Part shown: piece after piece, positions 26,583 to 37,000 of the stretch | How positions within the stretch are numbered: position 1 is the first letter of the stretch | Layout: every line of letters begins with the position of its first letter | Origin: Fratercula arctica | Taxonomy: Eukaryota; Chordata; Aves; Charadriiformes; Alcidae | Reading direction: 5' to 3' | NCBI GenBank assembly: GCA_947846985.1 | Contig: CANTUZ010000004.1 | Location: 6,996,927-7,060,926 of the forward strand | Length of the DNA: 64,000 nucleotides | The notes under the pieces: generated by a model | The model's input: only the letters and a program-made list of their open reading frames with translations | Told to the model about the DNA's origin: nothing | Databases searched by the model: none | Position numbers and translations under genes: made by a program

Positions 26583-26902
26583 GAAACAGAACCCCAAACG
26601 CCTCCTGGCAGGTGGGCGCTGAGCCGGGGGTGGGGGAGCCGGTGTCGGCGGGGAATCCCCGGCGCGGTAGTGGCCGGTGGGGCCGGGAGCTGCCGCTTTA
26701 AATGCCGGGGAGTCCGCCCTCCTGGGGGGGGGCAACGCCGGCCTCGGTCCCCTGCCCTCCCCCTGCCAAAGGGCGAGAAGAAAAAAAGGAGGGGAAAAAA
26801 AAAAAAAAACCCGCCCTTGTTTTCATTCATAACTTTTTTTTTCACTCTTCCCCCCCCCCCCCCCTCTCCCGCAGCGGCTGCGCTCCGCTTGTTTTATTTT
26901 AT

Positions 26903-26942
26903 GGGCTGGGGGGGGCGGGGGGGGCGTGGAGATCTGGGGGGA
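26903..26942 (+). other. G-run cluster with quadruplex potential
   Basis: Four G-runs of three to eight bases (GGG, G8, G8, G6) are separated by loops of 2, 1 and about 11 bases on the plus strand. This fits a G-quadruplex pattern and lies in the SPRY1 intron within the CpG island. C-runs at about 26850-26864 lie just upstream and could pair with or compete against it. Confidence 0.6.
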
Positions 26943-28213
26943 AAGCACACACAAAACCAGTTTAAAACTTTATTTGCCCGGTGTTTCGTCCAGCGGTGCC
27001 GCTCTCTGCAGCTGGTCGCGTCTCTCCGCCGGCCGCCGTGGTGTTGCGCTTTCCCCCCAAAGATGGCACTGGATGTCTTTCGCATTTTCCTGGGATATTA
27101 TTTTTCATCCCCCCCCGGGGAGCCCGGCTCCGGGTTGGTAGAGCTGTAAATCTTCCCCTTTTCGCATTCATTCACCCTCGCTCTGTTGTGGATTTGTATT
27201 CGGCGCTGGTGAAGAAGGCAGCTTGTTATGTGGGGTGAATTAGAAGTGAATGTGTTAGATTTTTTTTTTCTTTTCCTTTTTTTCATTTTTCCCCTCTTAA
27301 AACTGGCGACCCTAAAGCCCACGCAGGTGACGTTAAATGTAAAATGAAATCTGGATGAGCACAGAGACTTTGTGTCCTGGCAGAAGCTGTCCCTTACCGC
27401 TTCTTAGTGGTCAGAGCGATGAAGATGCCGCCTACCTGCTAGAAGAATCCTCCCCTGCTCTCCTCCTCCTCCTCCCTGTGCTCCCACCCCACTCCGCGTT
27501 TCTCCGGAGCGGGGGGAGCAGCCCCACGCCGGCTCCGCTCTGGGTAGGCGAGACAGGCTCTTTCTCAGGATAATTGGATGATTTTTGGAAATGCTTGGTA
27601 GCGCTTACCTTTCTCCTTCAGGTAAACATGTATGACATCTCGGGGCGGGGGAGTGGAAAGGGGCTTTTCCCCGAGCTGTCATTAAAGGAAAGCAATTTAT
27701 TTTCTTGGTTCTCTGTATAAACGTGGGATTTCGAGACTCGTCTCAATTTCTGTATAAGGTACGGAACTGTCACCGCAGTTTTCTCAGTCAGCGTTGCAAT
27801 CTTCGTGTCGATAGCTAGGCGGAATGACAACGCGTGACGCTTACTTAAAAGAGACTAGATGTTGTGTTTAGTTGAAAAGCTTTTAATCTGTTTTGTGAAA
27901 ATGCATTTGCTCTTTGATTGTGTTTTGAGGGAGGTGGTGGTTTTGGGTTCTTTTTGTCTTCTGCTCTTAATATTCTTATGAATCCTTGGGTACTTTTTCC
28001 CTGACACCTAGTTCATCTTAGCCTTTTCTAACCCTTTTTCTTTCACGCCTTGGCCCATGGTCAGAAAATACTTGAAAACAGGCTGTTTGCACCAATGCTT
28101 TAATTTTATAAGGAGCACGTTAGATTTGTATGCCGGGTTACTTTCTTATAGAAGGTGGCTTGGCCACTTGACAGTACTGAGTTGGAGACTCTGTAATGCG
28201 CATACGTCACTTT

Positions 28214-28239
28214 AAAAAAAAAAAAAAAAAAAAAAAAAA
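28214..28239. repeat. (A)26 tract
   Basis: A run of 26 A lies in the SPRY1 intron, flanked by CGTCACTTT on the left and GGTGACTTT on the right, so GTCAC and GTGAC form short inverted arms. There is no SINE or retrocopy sequence upstream that would explain it as a tail. Confidence 0.9.
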
Positions 28240-28772
28240 GGTGACTTTCTAAATGGAGTAGGAAGCAAAGCTGTTGAGCTTTCTGGTGCTGCATCCTCAG
28301 GCAGAAGAGGGAGGATTATGCGTGTTCTTTATTCTGTTGTACAGAACAGGAACCTGATGGTGTTCCTGCCTGTTTCCAACTTCGTTTTGGGGGCGTTCAG
28401 AATTGCTGTTGCCAGTTAGACAGACGCTGAGTTCTGTAACAAGGGAGAAGCGCTTCCCCTGGCTTGGCAAGTAAGCTGGATTAATACTGGATTTTAAATT
28501 TTTTTATTTAAATGGCATGGGGTCTCCTTTGCATTCCTCATCTCTGATGCCATACCCAGACTCTCCCCATTACTGGACTTTGGCCAGGTCCTCGGCGTTG
28601 TTGTAATCCCCTGCTGAAAGAGATTGGTACCAGGTGGCTGGGGCAACTTGTGGTTTGCCGTATCGTTTCTGTTTTCAAACAGTATCCTGTTCTTTACCCC
28701 TTTTCTGCCCTCCATCCCGTGTATGTACACACGCAGTGTTTATTTATACCTTCTGTCATCTTCTTATTTCAG

Positions 28773-28827
28773 GATTTCAGATGCATGCCAGGTTCCCACT
28801 GAATGCCAGAAGTAGAGATCACTGCAG
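28773..28827 (+). other. SPRY1: SPRY1 exon 2, 5' UTR part with three upstream ATGs
   Basis: The exon begins after the acceptor AG at 28771-28772. In its 55 nt before the start codon there are three ATGs, all out of frame with SPRY1. The one at 28781 stays open to TAG at 28865-28867. The one at 28785 stops at TGA 28800-28802. The one at 28803 stays open to TGA 28914-28916. None has a purine at -3, and all have C at +4, so they are weak. The SPRY1 start has C at -3 and G at +4. Confidence 0.7.
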
Positions 28828-29781
28828 ATGGAGCCCCAAAGTCAACATGGCAGTGGTGGTTCACTAGTGGTGATCCAGCAGCCCTCCTTGGACAGCCGGC
28901 AGCGGCTGGACTATGACAGAGAGAGCCAGCCAACGACTATCTTGTCGCTGGACCAGATCAAGGCCATCAGGGGCAGCAATGAATACACCGAAGGTCCATC
29001 TGTGGTGAAAAAATCTGGTCCGCGGACAGCACCGAGGCAAGAGAAGCATGAAAGGACTCACGAAATCATACCGATTAATGTGAATAACAATTACGAACAC
29101 AGACCCAGTCACGTGGGGCACCAGCATAACGCGAGGGCTCCCGTCTTGAGCAGGTCGACCAGCACGGGGAGCGCGGCAAGCTCCGGCAGCAACAGCAGCG
29201 CTTCCTCTGAGCAAGGACTGCTGGGGCGGTCACCTCCATCCAGACCGGGCTCCGGCCACAGATCCGATCGGACAATCCGGGCGCAGCCCAAGCAGTCGTC
29301 GCTGATTGTCGATGACCTGAAGGGTCCTTTGAAAGAGGACTTGGCGCAGCACAAGTTCATCTGCGAACAGTGTGGGAAGTGCAAGTGCGGGGAGTGCACG
29401 GCCCCCAGGGCTCTGCCGTCGCGCTTGGCCTGCAACCGGCAGTGCCTGTGCTCCGCCGAGAGCATGGTGGAGTATGGCACCTGCATGTGCTTGGTCAAAG
29501 GGGTCTTCTACCACTGTTCCAACGACGATGAAGGGGACTCTTATGCGGATAATCCCTGCTCTTGCTCCCAGGCGCACTGCTGTTCTAGGTACCTGTGCAT
29601 GGGAGCGATGTCCTTGCTCCTGCCCTGCTTGCTCTGCTACCCGCCCGCAAAAGGATGCCTGAAGCTCTGCCGAGGGTGCTACGACCGCGTCAATCGCCCG
29701 GGGTGCCGGTGCAAGAACTCCAACACTGTCTATTGTAAACTGGAGAGCTGCCCCTCCCGGGCTCAGGGCAAGCCCTCATGA
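28828..29781 (+). CDS. SPRY1: Sprouty RTK signalling antagonist 1
   Basis: This intact 317-residue ORF lies in a single exon and matches human SPRY1 (319 aa) almost throughout. Sprouty1 is a cytoplasmic and membrane-associated inhibitor of FGF, GDNF/RET and related receptor tyrosine kinase signalling, acting on the RAS-RAF-ERK arm, and is induced by the pathway it limits. Residues 1-60 carry the conserved N-terminal motif [14 protein letters not shown], whose Tyr53 is the site that binds CBL and adaptor SH2 domains when phosphorylated. Residues 108-128 are a Ser-rich stretch ([20 protein letters not shown]). Residues 179-308 form the cysteine-rich Sprouty domain, with 25 cysteines, including [26 protein letters not shown] and [14 protein letters not shown]. 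The SPRY1-type tail [14 protein letters not shown] separates it from SPRY2. The start is the first ATG in this frame and matches the human M-x-PQ-x-QHGSG start. Arg199 stands where I recall Cys in human SPRY1. Confidence 0.99.
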   Translation: MEPQSQHGSGGSLVVIQQPSLDSRQRLDYDRESQPTTILSLDQIKAIRGSNEYTEGPSVVKKSGPRTAPRQEKHERTHEIIPINVNNNYEHRPSHVGHQHNARAPVLSRSTSTGSAASSGSNSSASSEQGLLGRSPPSRPGSGHRSDRTIRAQPKQSSLIVDDLKGPLKEDLAQHKFICEQCGKCKCGECTAPRALPSRLACNRQCLCSAESMVEYGTCMCLVKGVFYHCSNDDEGDSYADNPCSCSQAHCCSRYLCMGAMSLLLPCLLCYPPAKGCLKLCRGCYDRVNRPGCRCKNSNTVYCKLESCPSRAQGKPS

Positions 29782-29868
29782 TTTTTGGAGGGAGGTTTAT
29801 TTCCTCCAACTTCAGTTTTTCAGGTTGTAGCTGATATTTTCCCCCTCCCCCCCCCTTTTTTTTTTTAT

Positions 29869-29906
29869 CCCCCCCCTTCCCTCCCCCATTTTGGGGGAGA
29901 GGGGGG
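29869..29906 (+). other. Stable GC hairpin in SPRY1 3' UTR
   Basis: An 8-bp perfect stem (CTCCCCCA at 29881-29888 with TGGGGGAG at 29892-29899) closes a TTT loop. It can be extended by C8 at 29869-29876 pairing with G6 at 29901-29906 across a small internal loop. It begins about 90 nt after the stop codon. Confidence 0.6.
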
Positions 29907-30316
29907 CAGTTCTTCTGCTTTCCTTTCTGTCTCCCCACCTTCAGACACACAGGTCCTTCCCTTTGCGTCCTTGCTCTCCTCTTCCCATTGCCTTGGCTGA
30001 GTGTGGAGCGTTTTACGTAGTCATTGCTGCTCTTCGGTAAGTGTGGACCTGGATCTGCGTCTGCCGCCCTCCTGGGCAGGGTCTTTTGAGTTTGTACCTG
30101 AACCACTCCTGAAAGACACAGTGAGGGCTCACTGGGCTCTGGAAGCTTCTTGCTCTGTGAATATCTTCCCAAAGATGTTTTTCGTTCTCAGCAAATTTTT
30201 TTTTCAAATTTTTTTTTTTTCCTTAACCCCCCGGGTACCAAGGAAGAATAACTTTCATGAGTGAGCTGGATTGTGAAATAACTTTTTGTGTGTGTGCTTT
30301 CTAGAGAGGGATGTAA

Positions 30317-30322
30317 AATAAA
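30317..30322 (+). terminator. SPRY1: SPRY1 proximal poly(A) signal
   Basis: A canonical AATAAA lies 536 nt after the SPRY1 stop. A T-rich stretch follows within about 60 nt and could act as a downstream element. Use of this site would exclude the distal AU-rich part of the 3' UTR. Confidence 0.6.
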
Positions 30323-31043
30323 GGCTTTACCAAATGAAAGGCCTGACTCTTCTATAAGCAGCCTGCTTTTTTCTTTTTTCCCCCTTTTTTTTTGGTCTTA
30401 ACTTTTGGAACATTCTCAGTCCTGAGAATCAACCAGCCTCCTTTTTCTTTTTTTTTCTTTTTTTTTTTTACATTTTCAATGTAACTTCAGTTTTTGCTAC
30501 ACTATGTAGATCTTCACATTGGAGACATTATGGCTGCAACATACTCATCTGTTTCTTTTGCTGTCAGATCTTTGAAGGATATTGCTCACTCCACCCTCCT
30601 GCTCCTCTTTTTATAGTCTTATCAGTTGATATTAAAGTTGGTGGTGTTCATATATCCAAACAGCCTTCAGGTGTCATTGGGTCACCTAAACGTTCTTGAA
30701 TCCTTAAACTTCCTTGCGCTCCTTTGGTTTAGCGAATTTAGCTCTGCTCTGTACTTTATAATTTTATTCTGTCCCCGTTTTATTGCCTTAGCCACAAATT
30801 GTGGTCCTTTTTTGTATATTTTATGTATAAAACACAAAGTTGAATCCCAACTATTTTTAAGACAAAAGTCTGTTAAAACTTTTTTTATTGTAAAGAATAT
30901 TTATTATGTGAATCTCTATTATTTTATGATATTTATTGCAAAAGACTTTGAAAATGTACTCATGTCTGAATATAACAAAATATCAATACTTAACGAAATA
31001 AGGATGACACGAAGAAAGTACATATGTTAACTATAATGCAGAA

Positions 31044-31049
31044 AATATA
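31044..31049 (+). terminator. SPRY1: Candidate distal SPRY1 poly(A) signal (AATATA variant)
   Basis: No AATAAA is present near the end of the conserved-looking AT-rich block. The variant AATATA lies 24-25 nt before a G/T-rich segment (gttcttttgttgcagtgcc, from 31073), a normal arrangement for a cleavage site near 31065. The assignment rests on this spacing and on resemblance to the end of mammalian SPRY1 mRNA from memory. Confidence 0.4.
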
Positions 31050-31069
31050 TTAATTAATGAAAATGGCTC

Positions 31070-34000
31070 TCGAGTTCTTTTGTTGCAGTGCCAGGTTGTG
31101 AGCTATGTACGCGTATTGCCGGGCTGTTGGGGTTTCTCCTCCTTGAGGTCTCTCAGGTAGCGAATAACTTCCTATTGATACTTCAAAAACCACTAGTCTG
31201 TGCTCTAGCTTAGTTGAGCTAATTTTAAGTTTGCTGACTATATATTGAGTAAGTTTTTGCTATGGGAGGTTTAATACAATTGAATGTATACGTTGTGCTT
31301 AACAGTGGCAAGAAGTGTAGGCCCTGTTTATTTACCAAAGCCTTTGGAAATACAGTTGTGGAGGAGGAAACCATAACTTCAAGTTTTTTTGTTTCCTGAA
31401 GAATACCAAATTAACATGTAAAAGCTACTTTAAATTTACCCATATGGGACTTCTTGGCGGGTTAAATTGTACATCAACTGAAGTAATGAATCTACCAAGC
31501 TCATATCTAAATAAAAAGCAAGAGGCAGGAGAAAAAAATAACGGTTGTGTTGCTGTAGTTTGCTAGATTTGACATTTGGGGATGTGTGTGTCTTTGTGCC
31601 TATGTCTACGGCTTGTTTGGTTCTTTTCCCATACGTTTTCCCAATGCCAACTGAATCCATCTTCTGTCTTTAAATTAAAGGCTCTTCAGGGTGACCTAAG
31701 TGTCACGGCTACTCGTGGCCATTTAACACATATTCAACAAAAAAGCTTTTCATTAAGAGTGAATGGGGAGCCCTCATTCTTCTGTTCACGTGGGTCAAGG
31801 CTAACATCACAGTTCTCCTAAAGTAAAAAGTTTATTAAATGGATGTAATTTCACATGGTATTCAGAGTAAGTGGTTCTAGAGAAACTCCACTTTAAGAAC
31901 ACAGTAATAACTTGACAAATGTATCGTATTTGGGGTTTTGAAGTCCTGCTGCTTCGAATTGCCATATTCAAGCTGTTCTGACTCCTGGCATATTGATGAT
32001 TTGAATAAGCTCAGCTTTTGTAGTTAACTCCGTCAAAGCTGATCCAGTGTCATATAGCGAGCTGGCTCAAGAGTTGCCTTCTCTGTTAAATGGCACAGAT
32101 GACTTCTGTGAGGTATAAAGTGAAATTGTCGTCTGGCTACATCTAGGAAACTGCTTACCTTGCTGTATACAGTTGGTGATGCTGCTCTCCCAGCCTCAGC
32201 GTGACAAAATTGACAGGCTGGGAGGCTTGCGTGTGTGTATATATATAATGATATATAATGAAGTTTGCTTTCCAAGATTGATTCTTCACGAGATGAAGCA
32301 AAGCCAAGAGAAGGATGTTTCAGAGGAGCAGGTGACAGACACTCTTTGCACTGCTTTCCTATCGCCGATGCTTCTCTAACAGTGACAGCTGCACCCAGCC
32401 CTGGGGAGACAATGAAATCCTTGTCAAACACTCACCGCTGCTCAGATACGACCATTTTCAAGACTGGGTACTGACACTCTGAAATACCGCCTTTTCCTAA
32501 CTGGATACAATCTAGCTCTGTGTTGAGTAAGTTTGCTTGAAGGGTGTAGGTTATTCCTCTTCATGAAAAACGTTATACTGCTCACCTCTGTCTCTCTTTT
32601 TCCAGCCACTCATGTCGGGGTTTGGTTTGATTCGGTTCGTAGCAGAAGAGAAGAAAGCCCAAAGGACCCACATGTACTCTGTCTCTTAATGATTACCTTC
32701 CATCATGAGCTGTCTCACAGGACTGTTTCACATTTCTTTTTAAAAAAAATCAACAAAACCTAGTTAGTCACACTAACTAATGCTCCCTTCACTAACTAAA
32801 CTTTGGGAATCGCTTCAGCTTGCAATTCCTCGGGAGGAAAATTTGACTTTGACCTAAACAGCAATGAGGAGATACCAGTTCTTTGTATGTCTTAAATGGT
32901 ACCCTAATTGCCAGGCGTCACCTAGAGAAGGCAGTGTTAAAGCAGGGAGAATAATAGTGTTTTTTCTTGGGTTAGCTGCTGTATGGTTTGTACTTAAGAC
33001 ACATCTATATATTTGAGTTCCTTTCGGGTCCTTTGGACGGTAGGGTCGTTGCCTTATGTTATGGAAATGATTGTGACGAAACGACTGTGACTTCTTTTAG
33101 GCAGATGGATTGTTGCATGAGAGCAAATCAATGTCTTTCTAGCAGAAAAAATTGAGCAAGCTGACAGGTGTATGAAGTGAACCTCCACAGCCTGAGGAGA
33201 CAAAAGTTACTTTAAATATGGCTTGTGTGGTCAGTCATTGCAATCTGTTCTACTTTCTACAATATAGCCCCTGGAACAACCATCTAGAGATACCTGGGGT
33301 TTGGTATATGGGGGTTTGCTCAATGCTAATGAGATTTCTGGCAATTGGGAGACTGAAGTGCAGAGTTCAATTCTTCAACCCAAAATTTGTCAGTGGGCTG
33401 TTCAGGTTACTTTTCTACATGTCTGTTGAGCGCCAGACTGTCAGATGTAGATCATAAAAATTATTTCTTAAGCGTTTTCAGACAGCTTTGAGATCTTATT
33501 CTGAAAAATAAAGAGAACTGTGTATAAAATGATCGTGTCATTAGTCGGTAAGTTCAGCTGACCTACTAACCTAATTGTGTAGGTTGGGGCTAGATGTGAA
33601 GGAGGCTGCCATCTGGTTACGCACAGCAGAGTCCTGAAATGTGTCGCGTAAGGTCTGGGATGAAGGGAAAAGGGAAGTCCCTCCAGCAAGCCGGAGCTCT
33701 GGTCTTGGTTTGCTTACTGTCTTGGATCTCGAGGTAAGGGATGAGTTCTGGAAACGGGTGGTGAATAAGTTTCCATGTTGCCTGATGGAGGAATACATTG
33801 CCAGGGCGAGCATTTGAGAGAGTTGGGGTGTTTCTCTAACGATGGCTTCGTTACACTGATGCTGGTGGGGAGGACGATAGCGTTATCCTCCCTTGGATTT
33901 GCTTAACAAATGAAAAGCACTTGCTCTTGTTTATGGTTCTATATCATAAAGACAGGTGGGAGAGGATTAGCTCCTCTGTCTGTGATAAAGCAAATCTGTT

Positions 34001-37000
34001 AAGAGGGATTAAAAGGGCTCGATGAAGTGTTTTAATGGACTTATATGAAGTAATGGATTTTTGTCCTGGAGGAAAGTTCAGGACTCACTGATACTTCTGT
34101 ATTTCTTGTTCTGCTAAAATTACCTCCAAAGTCTAAGGAATCCTGATTAATTGTTGGCTTTCCTCCAGCTGGAGCATTTCTGTCAGTCATGGTGGTTCTT
34201 AAAAAAAAAAAACCTGGAATAAAATTTTGTTTTGCTATCACCCAGTGGGATTTACCAGCCTTACAACAGTGCGTGGGCTGCACAGGTCTTGTGCTGATCA
34301 GCCTTCATCATTTGTACTTCCTCACTGTGGTTGGTTTTCACCTTTCACTGATGGGAGCAGCCAACGCATGGGTTCTACCCTTGGCATTAGTTGCCTAGCC
34401 ACATGGGGCCTGTCTTAACAAACTCTATACTTATTGGAAGGATCTATTCAAAAAAGCTAAGCTACCCAGAAAGTTTCCTTCAGCATGTTTTGATGTTAGA
34501 GCATGGACTTGGGCTGTCCCTAGTACATGGGACTGATGCCCCACTGACCTCCTGGGCGGTGCTCTGGGAGCTGGGCAGCGAGCACAGCCCACACATCAGC
34601 TTTCTGGTGTCGTCTCAGCATTCAAAAATCCCAGCACAGAGTTATTCGGGCTCTTTGTGTGTCCTTGTGCTGTGAATACTAATGTGCTGCAAGCTGAGAG
34701 CTCTTGTGCTGCATGTCCCCACCACCAACCACCATGGGAAAGCCCAGGTCCTCTCCAAACCTTTGCAGGAGGCATAGATCCCTGCAAGCATTGCCATGGC
34801 CATTAAACTCTTCGGTTGCATTTTCTGTGCCTTGGTATGCCTGTTGTGCGTGTGTATGTGCTTTGAAAGGAGCTTTGTTGTCTACCAATGCAGGTAGCAG
34901 TGTGTAGGTACCAATCTGCTCTCACTTCAGCGTGGTTGGGAACGCCTTGCCATGGCTGTATAGGTGTATTCTGTTAGATCCTGTGTTTCTTGGATGGAGC
35001 GTTAATTCCAAACTCAGTATCTGCTAAAGGCTAAAAGAGAAATATGGATATACTGGTCACCATCATACCAGAAGCCAACACAGTTGGAACAAAGCATTAT
35101 TCCCAGAGTGACGTTTACTGCTCAGTTTATATTTGTGATATGGAGATGTGGTGCTGCTGGTTTTCCCACTATGATGGTTGCAGCTGCCACTCCCCCTTCT
35201 CCTGGTGAAGGTGTCTTGAGATAATTCCTCATTTACTTATTAATACAATAAATACAAATACAGGACAGATTTCCTGCAGACCACACATGGTCTTATTTCT
35301 TAGGTTTAAGTATATGGGGGTGAAACCCTAGTCTTACTGATTAACTTTGGGTTTTAGCTTCAAAAAAGGACCAGCAATTCACCTGGCTCTTTCAGTATTT
35401 CTGACATATGCACGTGACAATAATGTAAAAGGAAAAGAAATGTACTTCCAGGGGAATGACGTTGTTGTGCATATGACAAAATTAGCTGTCTTCAGCTTGA
35501 AAATGTAATTGTTGTGAATTGCTCTTTTTTTTTTTTTTTTTTTTTTTTGAAGAAAAGAAACATACATTTGTTTTAATCCTTAGAGAAAGGTGTCCCTCAC
35601 GGCCATGCCTCTCGCATTGTAAGCACGCCCTGTTTTGTAAACCTTTGTATAAGCGTACAGTGCTACCCATCTGAAAACAAATACCCCACAGAAGATGTTG
35701 TCAAAAGGCACCGGCGTTCGACAGAGGCTCTACCCCACAGGGCTGAACCCCCCTGTGTTTGTGCAACGGGGAGCGCAAAGGGGCTCGCATCCTGCCCGAC
35801 CCTCCAGGGTCGCTGCCGTAGGGTGGCTGCTGTCGTACCGCAGGGTACATCTTCTGAACAAAGTTGATGGATTTACACCAGTGATGAAGTTGGCCAGGCG
35901 ACAGCATACTTACACTGGGGCCAAACGCCGCTGCAAGCCATTCTGAACGGGCTCGATAGCGGTGGTAGGGTTTTTCCCTTGTTTTCTATTTTGTTTTTAT
36001 TAATTGCGTTGGTTAACACTATCTTATTAATGTCTAGCCTTCCTAAGTGTTAGGATGTTCTTAACTTATATGACAAAGTAGCTGTAAGAAGTAGCTGGGA
36101 ATACCCTCAGCTTATGCTGAAATTACTTAACTGATTACCCACTTACTGGATATTTAAAATGAAATCAGTTGTCTTCTCGTGCATGCCTCAGCTTCCAAGC
36201 CACCTGACAATTCTTCCAGTGCCGTGAGGATTCCTCTTCCACACTGTAAGCAGGAGGAAAAGCTGAAGTTACCTGGCCTGGTACAGGTCCTCTCCAAAGC
36301 ATAACTTCTTGTGTGGTGTTTGATTTGATGCTTTTGGAGCTGTGCACTTTATGAGCAGGACACTTCAAAATGAAAATGAATAAGCTGGTTGCCCTGAAGG
36401 AAGGGGGAAGCGCTGAGGCTTTTCTCTAACCTGGATACTGGGAGATTGCACAGTACCTTCTTTTTAATATCAAGGTCTCCTAGCTGCCCCTGCTCAAAAT
36501 CCATTTTCAGCAACACGTCTTTCTTACCAAAATCAAGTCTCATTTATCTGTCCCCTTCTTTTTAGAGAATAATGGTGCAACTTGTTAATTTTTCTACTTA
36601 GCATACAAAGTTCTTCTGGATGAAACCTGCTACGACTACGTGAGCCATCTGTGCTACCACTGAGGCACTTGCTGATTTAATACGTTTCTGTTCTGTGTCT
36701 CTTCTGAATCACGGTGAGGATGAGCCTGGTTAGTCAGGGAAGGAAGTACGTTATAGTTGGATCTCAGGGTTTTGTTTTGGTCCAAAGTTCAGATCTGAGT
36801 ATGAACTTTGCCAAAGTTTGGCAGTACCTGCTGTCTGGTCTTGAGTTTACCGATCTGCAAGAGCATGTGAGGAAATAATGCTACAGTTGAAAATGCATCA
36901 ATTCTGCTGCATTAAATAGTCAAAGGGTCTCCCTGGGAGCAAGTGGTACACGTATAAGAAGCCATTCTGGAGTCTCCATAGAGATTTTTGTATGGGCTTT

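Larger units (their letters stand above)
24550..27130. promoter_or_regulatory. SPRY1: SPRY1 promoter CpG island
   Basis: GC content and CpG density rise sharply here against AT-rich flanks, with many CGG, GGGCGG and CCGCC motifs. The island covers the predicted first exon and the first 2 kb of the intron. There is no clear TATA box near the predicted first exon, so this looks like a CpG-island promoter with dispersed start sites. SPRY1 is known to be induced by FGF/RTK signalling and to be a WT1 target; GC-rich EGR/WT1-like motifs such as gggcggggg occur, but motif presence alone proves little. Runs of C and G and simple repeats (GT, TA) in the second half suggest several decayed or polymorphic tracts. 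Confidence 0.85.
25131..28772 (+). other. SPRY1: Predicted SPRY1 intron 1
   Basis: The intron runs from GTAAGG at 25131 to the acceptor tcttcttatttcag ending at 28772. The first 2 kb are CpG-island DNA with C- and G-runs, poly-A/poly-T tracts and GT and TA microsatellites. The remainder is AT-rich with an (A)26 tract at 28214-28239. Both splice sites are strong by eye. Long open frames in its GC-rich half (for example 25127-26284 on the minus strand) are low-complexity Pro/Arg/Gly readings and not genes. Confidence 0.6.
25094..28867 (+). other. Predicted spliced uORF overlapping the SPRY1 start
   Basis: If exon 1 ends at 25130 and exon 2 begins at 28773, the ATG at 25094 opens a frame of 12 codons plus one base in exon 1. 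It continues in exon 2 through the ATG at 28781 and stops at TAG 28865-28867. The total is 43 codons, starting MCLGKQAFTSALGFQ and ending VNMAVVVH. It ends 40 nt inside the SPRY1 CDS in a different frame. The start context has C at -3 and T at +4, so it is weak and would allow leaky scanning. Its role, if any, would be translational damping of SPRY1; the peptide itself resembles nothing known to me. Confidence 0.4.
29782..31065 (+). other. SPRY1: SPRY1 3' UTR (short and long forms)
   Basis: The region after the stop begins with a C/T-rich stretch and hairpin (29841-29906), then several poly-T runs. The last 250 nt (about 30870-31062) are very AT-rich, with ATTTA-type elements (tatttattatg, gatatttattgc), and resemble the distal human SPRY1 3' UTR as I remember it. 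A long form ending near 31065 is therefore likely besides a short one ending just after 30322. AU-rich elements would fit the short half-life expected of a feedback-inhibitor mRNA. Confidence 0.7.

Noticed and set aside
25620..27149. Plus-strand frames of 161-225 codons in the CpG island
   Set aside because: Low-complexity readings of the island, poly-A and C/G runs that overlap each other in different frames. There is no splice or homology support.
30354..30359. miR-21 site in the SPRY1 3' UTR as a firm feature
   Set aside because: Only ATAAGC is present, followed by A. This is an offset 6-mer and not a 7-mer or 8-mer seed match, so it is kept only as a weak remark.
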